Below are positions 45,344 through 54,278 of a DNA stretch of 64,000 nucleotides, one piece after another (positions within the stretch are counted from its first letter, which is position 1; each line of letters starts with the position of its first letter). The stretch spans positions 62,001 through 126,000 of the forward strand of contig CALVGN010000030.1 of the NCBI GenBank assembly GCA_944327105.1, given 5' to 3'. Made by a program: the position numbers and the translations under genes. The notes under the pieces were generated by a model. The model was not told the DNA's origin and searched no databases. It saw only the letters and a program-made list of their open reading frames with translations. The DNA is from an uncultured Erysipelotrichaceae bacterium (GTDB lineage Bacteria; Bacillota_I; Bacilli_A; Erysipelotrichales; Erysipelotrichaceae).

Positions 45344-46374
45344 AGATGTATCGTGACTTTGCATCCTTTGTTCAATTCACTTTCAATATCGATGGTACCA
45401 TTCATGGATCTCAATATGGTTTCTACCAAAGGTAAACCTAATCCATTGCCTGTGGTACTGTGACTTTGATCCCCTTGATAAAATTTTTCGAAGACATGAT
45501 GAAGATCATGTTCACTCATCCCGATACCATGATCCTGGATGAGGATGGTCGTACCATCATCCGATATGGTTTTGACATCGATGATACCTCCATCATAAGA
45601 AAACTTGATCGCATTGCTCAATACATTCAAAAATACCTGTTTGAGTAAATCGGCATTGCATTTCGTGGTTCGACCATTGAAATCTAGATTCCATTCGATA
45701 TTTTTTCTTTCCCAACCCGGTTGCAGTACAATGATGCAATCCCGGATGGTTTCATCCACATTCACTATGGTTTCAACCAAATCGATCGAACGATTTTCCA
45801 GCTTTGCCAATAAAAGCACATTGCTACTCAATGCACTCAATCGTCCACTTTCCTTGATGATGATATCACTATATTCTTCGATCTGTTGACGTGTCACATC
45901 TTTCTTTTTCAATTGTTTGGCAAACCCAAGGATACAGTTGATCGGTGTTTTGAATTCATGGGTAAAATTGTTGATGAAATCGGTTTTGAACAATTCATTG
46001 TTCTTTAATTCCCGCGCCATCGTATTGATCGAATCTCTCAGTGTTGCTAACTCCGTTTCATTGAGCAAACGCGAATCAAATGGAGCGATGCGCACATCAA
46101 AATCGCCTTTGGCGATTTTGTTGGTGGCATCGATCATCGTTTCCACTGGTTTGACCAAGCGCATCGTCAAAAGACGGGTGATGATCAATGCGATAAAAAA
46201 CAACAAAATCAAAAATGCCAGGATCACCAGCCACAGGTTTACACTTTCTGGTGAGCTGATCAGACCATGGTTTTCAAAGATCACAAACAAGATCAAACCA
46301 AAAATACCACTGGCTACGACCACGGCCATGGTCAGCAATGTAATGGAAAAAGCGACTTTGAAATGTCGGTTCAT
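45340..46374 (-). CDS. Sensor histidine kinase
   Basis: A 344-residue membrane kinase with two helices (about residues 10-32 and 47-69) bounding a short outer loop of only about 14 residues, suggesting a membrane or intramembrane signal. A HAMP domain (about 70-122) follows, then the phospho-acceptor His139 in FTHEFKTPINC, N box, and GNGLGLPL G box of the HATPase domain. Cotranscribed with the response regulator ahead (4-nt overlap) and the rRNA methyltransferase behind. Target unknown. Confidence 0.93.
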   Translation of the reverse strand: MNRHFKVAFSITLLTMAVVVASGIFGLILFVIFENHGLISSPESVNLWLVILAFLILLFFIALIITRLLTMRLVKPVETMIDATNKIAKGDFDVRIAPFDSRLLNETELATLRDSINTMARELKNNELFKTDFINNFTHEFKTPINCILGFAKQLKKKDVTRQQIEEYSDIIIKESGRLSALSSNVLLLAKLENRSIDLVETIVNVDETIRDCIIVLQPGWERKNIEWNLDFNGRTTKCNADLLKQVFLNVLSNAIKFSYDGGIIDVKTISDDGTTILIQDHGIGMSEHDLHHVFEKFYQGDQSHSTTGNGLGLPLVETILRSMNGTIDIESELNKGCKVTIHL

Positions 46375-47042
46375 CGCATCACCGCCTTATATCCCAATCC
46401 ACGCACCGTGACGATCTCAAAATCCGGGTTTTCCTTGAACTTGTTGCGCAACCGATTGATATGGACATCCACGGTATGGGGATCGGATAAAGTATCCATG
46501 CTCCAGAATTCTTCCATCAATTGATTCCGGGTAAAGATATGATTGGGATAACTCAATAACTTAAAGAGGATATAAAATTCTTTCGCCGGTAATTCCATGG
46601 TCGAACCATCCACATTGACCGTCAATGATGTATGATCCAAATGGGTATGGGACAAATCGATCCGATTCGTCGCCAAAATCTGATATCGGCGTAACAGTGC
46701 ATGGATGCGGGCGATCAACTCATCGGATTCGATGGGTTTGACGCAATAATCATCTGCACCGCATCCCAATCCTTTGACTTTATCCATTGTGGTTTCCTTA
46801 GCAGAAAGCATCAAGATGGGAATGGTCAAACCCCGTTGACGAATGGTTGAAGCCACAGTATATCCATCTATTTTGGGCAACATGATATCCAATACCACAC
46901 AATCAATGTGATGATTTTCCAATAATTCCAGTGCGTGGATGCCATCATATGACTGAATGACATCAAATCCGCCTTGGGTAAGGACCATCTTGGTCAATTT
47001 AGCACTATTGGGATCATCTTCGACCAATAAAATCGTATTCAT
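46371..47042 (-). CDS. OmpR-family response regulator
   Basis: A 223-residue regulator: receiver domain with phospho-acceptor Asp52 in CVVLDIMLPKIDGY and a winged-helix DNA-binding domain (about 125-223) with ELPAKEFYILFKLLSYPN and DVHINRLRNKF. No Shine-Dalgarno. TAAAAT (47049-47054) lies 6 nt before the ATG, suggesting a leaderless mRNA. A 14-nt version of the quasi-palindrome reaches to the -35 area. Partner of the sensor kinase that follows. Confidence 0.94.
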   Translation of the reverse strand: MNTILLVEDDPNSAKLTKMVLTQGGFDVIQSYDGIHALELLENHHIDCVVLDIMLPKIDGYTVASTIRQRGLTIPILMLSAKETTMDKVKGLGCGADDYCVKPIESDELIARIHALLRRYQILATNRIDLSHTHLDHTSLTVNVDGSTMELPAKEFYILFKLLSYPNHIFTRNQLMEEFWSMDTLSDPHTVDVHINRLRNKFKENPDFEIVTVRGLGYKAVMR

Positions 47043-47157
47043 GGTTCTATTTTATCGGATTCATTGGTTTAAACCATATGATTTATATGCATCAATCGAT
47101 GGTTTAACCATCAAACTTCCTTTATAATCATTGTCGTAGTGAAAGGAATGATTCTTG

Positions 47158-48021
47158 ATGAGTAAAATTGCAATCATGACCGATTCAGGTTGCGGGATCT
47201 CCCCACAACAGGCTAAAGCTTTCGGTTTATATTTTCTTCCCCTTCAGATCAGCTGTGGTCCAACCACCTACCGCGATTGTTATGAAATCAGTACATTAGA
47301 CATCTATCACCGCTTAGCTAAAGGCGAAATGCCCAAGACCGCCTGTCCCAATGGTGCGGATATCGATGATACTTTACGCGAAATCATCCATGATGGTTAT
47401 GACCAATGCATTTTCGTTCCGTTAAGCAGCGGATTATCCTCTACTGGTGAAAACGTACTCGCTTTTTCCAAAGAACATCCACTGGACTTACGGGTGGTCG
47501 AATGTGGTTCGACCTGTCAGGTCGAATTGCATGTCGCCCGTTATGCCAAAGCATTGGTCGATCAAGGTTTAGATATCGATACGATCATTGAAAAATGCAA
47601 TGCCATGGTCCAAACCAATCAAAGTTTGGTCGTACCATTTGATCTCAATCATCTTAAACGTGGTGGTCGCCTAACCCCCATGGCAGCAAGTTTAGCCAAT
47701 TTATTAAAAATCAAACCGGTTTTGTTATTATCCATGAAAACCAATGGTAAACTCGATGTCTATGCCAAGATCCGTACCGAACGCAAAGCATTGAGTTTTA
47801 TCGTGGATGAAATCAAAAAAGCCTGTGGTCAAGACCACTACCATCTGTATATCTTACATTCCAACGCACCGGCGACTGCCCAGCAATTGGAAGAAATGCT
47901 TCAGGATGGTTCAACCAATTTCACCATTGATACTGCATTGATTTCTTCCGTGATTGCAGTCCATACTGGATTGAATTGTGTCGCTATCCAAATGATCAAA
48001 GACGCCGATGACATGCATTAA
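47158..48021 (+). CDS. DegV family fatty-acid-binding protein (second)
   Basis: A 287-residue DegV protein with IMTDSGCGI at the start (about residues 6-14), ACPNGAD where many members have a TSQP loop, PLSSGLSSTGENV, LKRGGRLTP and a late SVIAVHTG motif. The loop Cys and Asn replace the usual Thr-Ser-Gln, so ligand choice may differ from that of the copy at 12219-13067. ATG chosen after AAAGGA; TATAAT at 47122-47127 is a good -10. A single-gene unit with a strong terminator. Confidence 0.9.
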   Translation: MSKIAIMTDSGCGISPQQAKAFGLYFLPLQISCGPTTYRDCYEISTLDIYHRLAKGEMPKTACPNGADIDDTLREIIHDGYDQCIFVPLSSGLSSTGENVLAFSKEHPLDLRVVECGSTCQVELHVARYAKALVDQGLDIDTIIEKCNAMVQTNQSLVVPFDLNHLKRGGRLTPMAASLANLLKIKPVLLLSMKTNGKLDVYAKIRTERKALSFIVDEIKKACGQDHYHLYILHSNAPATAQQLEEMLQDGSTNFTIDTALISSVIAVHTGLNCVAIQMIKDADDMH

Positions 48022-48063
48022 ACCAAAAGAAAACCGATTCATTTGATCGGTTTTCTTTTGGTT
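48021..48063. terminator. Bidirectional terminator
   Basis: 18-bp perfect stem AACCAAAAGAAAACCGAT and its complement with a 7-nt loop. The pmbA stop lies inside the minus-strand arm. Confidence 0.9.
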
Positions 48064-49346
48064 TAGTGAATACTCATCTTTTCGAATAATAATGCACTGG
48101 GTCCAATGTAACTCATACCTTCCCGATAGCTTTCGCATACCGTATCATCACTGGCTTTCATGGTCTTAATCATCTCATAAAGATTACCAGAAATCGAAAA
48201 ACCAGTTACCGGCAGCACTTTCCCGTCATGATGCAGATATGCCAAACGGACTTCTCCACCGAAATAACCACTGGTTTCGATCAACTGCGGACTGGAAAAA
48301 TGAACGATTTCCAAATAGTCGGTGGTCAGATCATGTGCGTCGAACCCATTTTCATACGACACTTCCATGATCGGAGCGGTTCCACTGATGTGATCCTGGT
48401 TTAGATAATGCCCATAGACTAGATCACCATAAGTATCGATAAGTCGGCCATGATCAATGATCGTTCGATCATCGACCACTGTCCCATGTCCATCAAAGCC
48501 ATTGGTTGAAACCACCCGTGGATCGCTAGCTTTGATTCCAATGGATAAATCATCGTTCCCAATGGTTTGACCAAGGTTATAGCGATTCCGTTTTTCATAG
48601 ATCTTGCGATATAAACCATTATGCAACAACGCACCCATCAACTTATTGCGCATTTCCCCTTTGATCAATACCGGATATTGTTCGACGGTTGACGGCATAT
48701 CCACACAATGGGCTCGATCCAGTGTCACATTGAAGATTTCTTTCACTTTCGATTTGATCGTCTCCAGATCCACATGATCATCCACCACATCCAGATACAA
48801 TTCGAATTCTTCGTTCAAATCATTTTTCGATGTCGGGATCAATTCGATCTCGATCCAATGGGTGGAATTGGTCAGATCCACCCCCTTACTATTAGTAAAG
48901 GTCGTTTGCTTTTCATTAACAAAAATTTCCAAGGAATTGATCCATACATCTGAATGATGCTTAATTCCATAAATCATTGAACCAACTTGAGTTGCCAATG
49001 ATTTCAATTGCTCCTTGTCCCAAGGCATATTTGGTTTAACCATTTTGTCTTGAGGTTCTTGCAATGGATAATATGGATTGAGTGCCAATAATGCATTGGC
49101 TTTTGCCTGTTCGATCTTTGTAACGATGGATTCATCCGTATCACTGGGATCTAGTGTAAAGCTGGAAACACCACGCTTTTGGTCTTGATCCATATATACC
49201 TTGACCAATGTATCCTTGGTTTGACCATGTCGTACCGTTTCCAATCGATCCAGCACGTAAAAATGCTGGATCGATTGAATCTGAGAAGACTCGATCTCAT
49301 AATCATCCACGTTCGCTTGTTTCAACAATACTTCAAGGCAACTCAT
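48063..49346 (-). CDS. pmbA: TldE/PmbA-like metalloprotease subunit
   Basis: A 427-residue member of the TldD/PmbA family, which lacks the HExxxH zinc motif, as PmbA (TldE) does. Family features: YPLQEPQ, FTNSKGVDL (about 168-176), VFNVTLDR, YDNGLYRKIYEKRNRYNLGQ-like central portion and C-terminal HHDGKVLPVTGFSISGN. It pairs with TldD to form a protease that processes peptides. It overlaps the preceding tldD by 4 nt (ATGA). The partner TldD gene is interrupted by a stop codon. Confidence 0.88.
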   Translation of the reverse strand: MSCLEVLLKQANVDDYEIESSQIQSIQHFYVLDRLETVRHGQTKDTLVKVYMDQDQKRGVSSFTLDPSDTDESIVTKIEQAKANALLALNPYYPLQEPQDKMVKPNMPWDKEQLKSLATQVGSMIYGIKHHSDVWINSLEIFVNEKQTTFTNSKGVDLTNSTHWIEIELIPTSKNDLNEEFELYLDVVDDHVDLETIKSKVKEIFNVTLDRAHCVDMPSTVEQYPVLIKGEMRNKLMGALLHNGLYRKIYEKRNRYNLGQTIGNDDLSIGIKASDPRVVSTNGFDGHGTVVDDRTIIDHGRLIDTYGDLVYGHYLNQDHISGTAPIMEVSYENGFDAHDLTTDYLEIVHFSSPQLIETSGYFGGEVRLAYLHHDGKVLPVTGFSISGNLYEMIKTMKASDDTVCESYREGMSYIGPSALLFEKMSIH

Positions 49347-50734
49347 CCTAATTTCACCTTCGCTTTCAAATACGGTCCCCCATCGGAAACCAATACCCAT
49401 TCTTTGTATCCTTTCCCACAGGATCCCACTCCATCCAATTCAAAATCATCACTGACCATGGAAATTGAATGCAAAATATCCGGAACATAACCGCTCATCA
49501 CCACTGGTGATACCAATTTTCCGGTGAATTGACCATCTTTGATTTCTTTACCAAATTGAGCCGTGCATTGCATTTGCCAGTTTTTCGGATCTTCCATCCC
49601 GTTATTGGTATCAAAAAGCATATAACCATATTTGATGGATTTGATCATATCCTCCAACTTATCATTTCCGGGCATGAAATACGTATTGGTCATTCTCGTA
49701 TACATCTTGCGTCGAGGGGATTGACGACGGGCATTGCCGGAAGGCGCTTGGTGCAATTATGCAGCCGTGATCGTATCGGAAATACCGGTTTGCAAGATCC
49801 CGTCTTTGATAATGGTCGTATCTTGCGCTTGTACGCCATCATCATCAAAAAAGTAAGAACCGCTGGATACGACCGGCAATGCCCCATCGTGCATATTGAC
49901 CAATTTCGACGCCACCGGCTTTCCGATATAGTCTTTGGCTTTCGCACGGTTTTTGACAAACATATCCATTTCAACACCGTGACCAAAGGCTTCGTGGGCC
50001 AACAAACCACTGATGCCTGGGGATAAGATCACATCATACACACCTGGTGTCACCGGCGTTGCGTTCAACAGATCAATGACCAACGTACAGTTTTCTTCCA
50101 CCGCGTTTTCCAATTGATCCAATGCATCTTCCATATTAACCGCCGTATAACCACGGAAGACTTCCTGTTGGACATCGTTCTCCTTGGCCATCAACATCAT
50201 CATAGTCGGATTGAAATCATAACTTTGCTGCAGGAACCGATTTTTGGAGATATAAACGGCATCGATGCGTCGCATCCCAGCCCGCAATACCTTATAAAAG
50301 ATCCTCTGATCCTTTTTGTCGATTTGTTGCATGATGGCGCGTAATCGTTGCAAGATCGCATCGATCGTCAACGGATGTTGATCCAAGCGTTGTTTATCGA
50401 AGGTCAGTTTGGTTTCTTCCATTGGCTGCAACCCTACGGATTGGATGGTCGATTCATCCATTAACATTGCTTTCAAATCGTCTTTGGTCAAACCCATGAC
50501 ATCATCAACAAATACTTCGTGGTTGATACCATCATGAATAGCTTTGATAACAAAACCAAGATGATTGATGGAATCATCATTGGGTTGGGTGATATTGACC
50601 ATATCATTCGTTAACGTCACATATGTGGTTTTCGTTTGTTTACCGAGGATGGAAAACGCATCGTAGTCATTGGACAGTTCATTGACCAATGTCTGCATCG
50701 TCTCGATCCTGGATTTTAAGAATGTGTTATCCAT
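49343..50734 (-). pseudogene. tldD: tldD with an in-frame TAA stop
   Basis: One continuous frame of 464 codons encodes a TldD-like metalloprotease but is cut by TAA at 49757-49759 (codon 326). Before it are the zinc motif HEAFGHGVE and SSGSYFFDDDG. After it, LHQAPSGNARRQ and MTNTYFMPG continue the conserved C-terminal domain needed for activity. A TTG directly follows the stop, so restart is conceivable, but no ribosome site stands before it. Single-base change from CAA, AAA or GAA would explain the stop. It may be a true mutation, readthrough, or sequence error. AAAGGAG precedes the ATG. The downstream pmbA is intact. Confidence 0.8.
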
Positions 50735-50818
50735 AAGAAAACTCCTTTCGGTTTTCCATTATAAACAAATGGTCGAACCAAAAGGAGTGGATGGTATTCA
50801 AGATAGTTAGAATTTCTT

Positions 50819-51481
50819 TCAATCTTGGATGGTTTGGATCAGTTTGAAACTGATACCCATGGAAAACAAATTAAAGATCACGGTAATGGTTAATACCATG
50901 AATAACGGGATCCAGGGCGTGGTGGTGACGACCGAACGGATCACATCAAAATCGATTTCGATGCTGGATAAGAATTTCATGGGGATAAAGACCAATAAAA
51001 ACAACACTGCATACACCGCCATGGCAATAAAGCGTGCTTTGGATAGATCAAATTTGAAATAAATCGGAATCTGGATCGCACACAATATCGGGGCGATACA
51101 GCTCACTGCGACCAATAACATGATTTGATCCACATTGGATTCTCCGGTAAATAAAAGAATGGATAATGCCACGAGAAACAGGATTATGGTGCTACCATAA
51201 ACCATCCAGTATTTGCTGAGCACATAATCTTTACGGGATAAAGGTAAAAGAAAGATCTGGTTCAAACCATGGTCATAACGATCGAGAGAAATGGTTGTGA
51301 CCAACAATAACGATAAATAGACCAGTAAAAATACCGTGATCCCAAACAAAGTATCGCTAATATCCGCACCATTTTGCACCGTTAACATCAATACCACGAT
51401 GACAAAGATACAAGATAAGCCATAGGATAACGCATTACGTTTGAGCATGGTCAGATTATACAGCATCATGGTTTTCATCAT
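50819..51481 (-). CDS. ABC-2 type membrane permease
   Basis: A 220-residue protein with six hydrophobic segments and short loops, as in ABC-2 permeases of the YtrC/YhcI kind. It has a LPLSRKDYVLSKY loop (about 86-98), the hallmark that many such permeases share. It overlaps the ATPase gene by 4 nt and depends on it for energy. Substrate unknown; relatives extrude lipids or protect against peptide antibiotics. Confidence 0.85.
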   Translation of the reverse strand: MMKTMMLYNLTMLKRNALSYGLSCIFVIVVLMLTVQNGADISDTLFGITVFLLVYLSLLLVTTISLDRYDHGLNQIFLLPLSRKDYVLSKYWMVYGSTIILFLVALSILLFTGESNVDQIMLLVAVSCIAPILCAIQIPIYFKFDLSKARFIAMAVYAVLFLLVFIPMKFLSSIEIDFDVIRSVVTTTPWIPLFMVLTITVIFNLFSMGISFKLIQTIQD

Positions 51482-52326
51482 GCTTCCTCCTTTCCCACCA
51501 AGATCATCATCAATTGATCCAGTGTCGTTTTTTCAATAATCCAATCGGGATGTTTGGTTCGGATATCTTCGCGATCATTGGTCAAAACCATCGTTCCCCA
51601 AGGGGTCTTTAAGGAAGGCTCATTGGTAAACCCGCTCGTTGCATAATCTTGATCCGTGAATTTGATCACCCCATAGGATTCATCCAATGCATTCATAGTG
51701 GTTTCAAAGATGATCTTGCCTTGATCGATAAGCAATATACGATCCGCCAGTGTAGCAAGATCAGAAGAAATATGACTGGATATCAAGATACTGTGGTTTT
51801 CACCCTCCGCCATAAAATCCCGTAAAATGTCCAGGATTTTAGTGCGGGCCACCACATCCAATCCGGCTGTTGGTTCGTCCAGGATCAATGTGGTTGCACC
51901 AATGGATAACGCCATGTCCAATTTTGCCAATACATTCATCCCAGTCGAAAAGGTCGAAAGTGGTTTATCCATCGCTAAATTGTATTTGGTAGCAAAGCCA
52001 AGAAAATGCTCCCTATTCCATTTTGGATATGCCGATGCCATGATCCTTTCGATATCTTTTAACCGCATCACTTTATTAAAACCGGCATCGCCCATGACCA
52101 CCCCGATGGATGATTTATCCTCATGGCAAAGATGCCATGCATCTTTGCCATTGATATGGACCTGTCCACCATCCGCGATGGTCAAACCAAGCAATGCTTT
52201 GAATGTCGTGGTCTTCCCACTGCCATTGCGTCCGATCATCGCTACGACTTCCCCATCACAAACATCAAAGCTGACATTTAAATGAAACGATCCATAATTT
52301 TTTGTCAGACTGTTAATTTGAATCAT
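51478..52326 (-). CDS. ABC transporter ATPase (YtrB/BcrA-like)
   Basis: A 282-residue ATPase: Walker A IGRNGSGKTT (about residues 30-39), a signature region TFSTGMNVLAKLDMAL that departs from the LSGGQ norm but fits the GntR-linked YtrB group, Walker B TLILDEPTAGLD and H-loop ILISSHISSDL. GGAGG precedes its ATG, located inside the 3' end of the GntR gene. Middle gene of GntR-ATPase-permease operon. Confidence 0.92.
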   Translation of the reverse strand: MIQINSLTKNYGSFHLNVSFDVCDGEVVAMIGRNGSGKTTTFKALLGLTIADGGQVHINGKDAWHLCHEDKSSIGVVMGDAGFNKVMRLKDIERIMASAYPKWNREHFLGFATKYNLAMDKPLSTFSTGMNVLAKLDMALSIGATTLILDEPTAGLDVVARTKILDILRDFMAEGENHSILISSHISSDLATLADRILLIDQGKIIFETTMNALDESYGVIKFTDQDYATSGFTNEPSLKTPWGTMVLTNDREDIRTKHPDWIIEKTTLDQLMMILVGKEEA

Positions 52327-52699
52327 ACAAATCCTCCAATAACAGATGGAGCAGTTGATCACATTGTTGTTTGGTATAACCCAGTTTGACCAATCGATTC
52401 AACCCATCATTGATCTTTTCTTCCGCCTCATGTTCCAAAGATTCTTTGATCAAACCATCGTTATTCATGGATACAAAACTGCCTTTTCCATGAATGGTTG
52501 TGACAAGACCACGACTTTCCAATACATCGTACGCTTTCTTTACTGTCAGACTGGAAATGCGAAGTGTATTGGCCAATGCCCTGACAGAAGGTAGATTACT
52601 TCCGGCACTTAATGATCCATCCATGATCTCCTTGGCAATGGCATCCACGATCTGTTCATAAATCGGAACCATGGAGCTTGTATTGATAATGATGTGCAT
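52313..52699 (-). CDS. GntR-family regulator, YtrA subfamily
   Basis: A 128-residue repressor-type protein with an N-terminal winged HTH (about residues 8-75: VPIYEQIVDAIAKEIMDG, LPSVRALANTLRISSLTVKKAYDVL, IHGKGSFV) and a short helical tail instead of a ligand domain, as in YtrA. Such regulators control their own ABC operon and respond to cell-envelope antibiotics. Three direct AACAGT repeats lie over its promoter. GGAGGAAATT precedes the ATG. Confidence 0.92.
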   Translation of the reverse strand: MHIIINTSSMVPIYEQIVDAIAKEIMDGSLSAGSNLPSVRALANTLRISSLTVKKAYDVLESRGLVTTIHGKGSFVSMNNDGLIKESLEHEAEEKINDGLNRLVKLGYTKQQCDQLLHLLLEDLYDSN

Positions 52700-52716
52700 A
52701 ATTTCCTCCATCCATA

Positions 52717-52747
52717 AACAGTATATAACAGTATGAAACAGTGTCAA
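52717..52747 (-). promoter_or_regulatory. Promoter with three 10-bp-spaced operator repeats for the GntR-ABC operon
   Basis: AACAGT at 52717-52722, 52727-52732 and 52737-52742 (ACTGTT on the coding strand), exactly 10 bp apart, so one helical turn each. They overlap a promoter TTGACA (52742-52747), 16-nt spacer, TATACT (52720-52725). Repressor bound here would hide the -35 to -10 face. The GntR gene just downstream is the likely binder. Confidence 0.8.
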
Positions 52748-52797
52748 TAACCAAGAAAACTTTTTCAGATCCTTTTAAGCAAAAAAACGTTGAGCTG

Positions 52798-52827
52798 TTG
52801 ATTTCTGTACCCCCCCCCGCTTAAAAT
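52798..52827 (+). promoter_or_regulatory. Promoter with a C9 tract in the spacer
   Basis: TTGATT at 52798-52803, 18-nt spacer holding nine C residues (52810-52818), TAAAAT at 52822-52827. It stands about 70 bp before the DUF4230 gene. Slippage of the C run by one base would change the spacer between 17, 18 and 19 nt and so the promoter strength. Confidence 0.6.
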
Positions 52828-52897
52828 CAAGATAATCAACGTCGCAGATTTTACACACTGTGTTACGAGTCATTGCAATTCAAGGAGGTAAACCACA

Positions 52898-53521
52898 ATG
52901 AGTCAAAACAAGTCCAATGATACCCTGACGAAGATCGTCGCTTTTCTGCTCAATATCAAAACCATCATCATTTTGATTGTGATCATCGCTATTGTGGCAT
53001 TTTTTGCACTGGATCTGGATGAACGATTCTTTACAAAGAGCAAAAGCACCAAACTTGGTTTTGAAGATATCGGCGAATTAGCCACCCAATCCGCTTATTT
53101 AACCGAAGTCAACGTGCAGGAAGCAAGCCGAAATTTCTTTGGCATCGAAATCCCATTCACCCAAAGCAAATACATCTACAGTTATGATGTTGTTGTAAAA
53201 GCTGGCTTCAACTTCAGCGAAATCGAATACGATGTTACCGATACAAAAGTGATCATCACCATGCCCCAGCCGTATATTACCGACTGCGTTGTTGATACGG
53301 ATTCATTTATGATCTATCACGAAAGTGAAAGTATCTTTACACCATTCACATTGGAGCAGAATAATGCAGCTTTGACCCAGTTGGAAGACAATGCAAAACA
53401 GGACGCGATCGATAACGGAATCCTCGACCAAGCAAAAGTAAACGGCGAAACTTTACTGGAAGCATTCTTTTCAGCTTTATATCCAAGTGATGAATATGAA
53501 TACGAATTTCATTATGAATGA
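52898..53521 (+). CDS. DUF4230 family membrane-anchored protein
   Basis: A 207-residue protein with a cytoplasmic start, one membrane helix (about residues 22-42) and an outer domain with the DUF4230 pattern: TKSKSTKLGFEDIGELATQ (about 46-64), GFNFSEIEYDV and ITMPQPYITDC near 125. The function of the family is unknown. AAGGAGG precedes the ATG. Its promoter contains a C9 tract, so expression may be phase variable, which would fit a surface protein. Confidence 0.82.
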   Translation: MSQNKSNDTLTKIVAFLLNIKTIIILIVIIAIVAFFALDLDERFFTKSKSTKLGFEDIGELATQSAYLTEVNVQEASRNFFGIEIPFTQSKYIYSYDVVVKAGFNFSEIEYDVTDTKVIITMPQPYITDCVVDTDSFMIYHESESIFTPFTLEQNNAALTQLEDNAKQDAIDNGILDQAKVNGETLLEAFFSALYPSDEYEYEFHYE

Positions 53522-53563
53522 TCATACTCGTTGTTTTTCACATGAATAAATCATACCGGGTTA

Positions 53564-53596
53564 AAAGAAAAGCACTTCACTGAAGTGCTTTCTTTT
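53564..53596. terminator. Bidirectional terminator
   Basis: AAAGCACTTCA / TGAAGTGCTTT stem with a one-base centre and A/T runs on both sides. It ends the DUF4230 gene and the broken membrane gene on the minus strand. Confidence 0.85.
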
Positions 53597-54214
53597 ATGA
53601 TTGTGATTCACTCATAAATAGCTTTTCACTGGATTTCAGATTGTCATATTCTTTCTTCACTTTGATGATCAAAATACACAATGCAATCAGTATAAGAATC
53701 ATAAAGAGTTGAACCGAAGCCATTGCAAAAAGTGAAGAAAGGCCAACGAAAACACAACAAACACATTCGTAATACCATAGCGTTTTCCAACGATATGCGA
53801 TATTTTCATCCAATGGTAAAACCAAGCGCATATGACATTGATACAACCAATACATGCCGAATAGTTCAGCAATCAAGCCAGAAACCAACAGAATTACCAT
53901 AGCAAAGAGTTTCCTTGGTTCATTGGTAAAAACCAAATCACAATGGTGATCACGATAGATACGCCCCATCCAATCATCGTATATCGGTATCGTGACTGAA
54001 ATGCAATCAAGCGTGACAAGACAACCATCTGCAGGATGGTAGAAACAAAATTGATGATATCCATGATCTTGTCATCAACATTCAATCGTTGCAATACCGT
54101 TCCACCAAAAACAGAAACAACCAAATCAACAAAAAAAATGATCAATAATGCATGAAAGCATTGTCTCATCCGTTTCCGTTGGTCCAAGTCATAATTCAAA
54201 ATGGTCTGATCCAT
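53595..54214 (-). pseudogene. Six-helix membrane protein gene with a frameshift
   Basis: Two overlapping frames make up one membrane protein of about 206 residues. The first part (from the ATG after GGAGG, MDQTILNYDL) has helices through VSIVITIVIWF. The second part continues as TNEPRKLFAMVILLVSGL in another frame. The frames can be joined at a run of five T on the coding strand (near 53932-53936): one extra T gives W-F-F-T-N-E-P. It is therefore either an inactivated gene, a slippage-switched gene or a sequence error. I do not recognise the family. Two TTCAATTGAA palindromes lie upstream. Confidence 0.65.
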
Positions 54215-54225
54215 GTTCATCCTCC

Positions 54226-54255
54226 ATTCAATTGAAACGTTCACTTCAATTGAAT
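54226..54255 (-). promoter_or_regulatory. Paired TTCAATTGAA palindromes before the membrane gene
   Basis: ATTCAATTGAA at 54226-54236 and TTCAATTGAAT at 54245-54255, 8 nt apart, each almost self-complementary and together an inverted repeat. The ribosome site GGAGG follows directly. A likely operator or a hairpin in the leader. ATGGTNNNACCAT lies behind it at 54262-54274. Confidence 0.55.
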
Positions 54256-54278
54256 TATCCCATGGTCACACCATTGTT

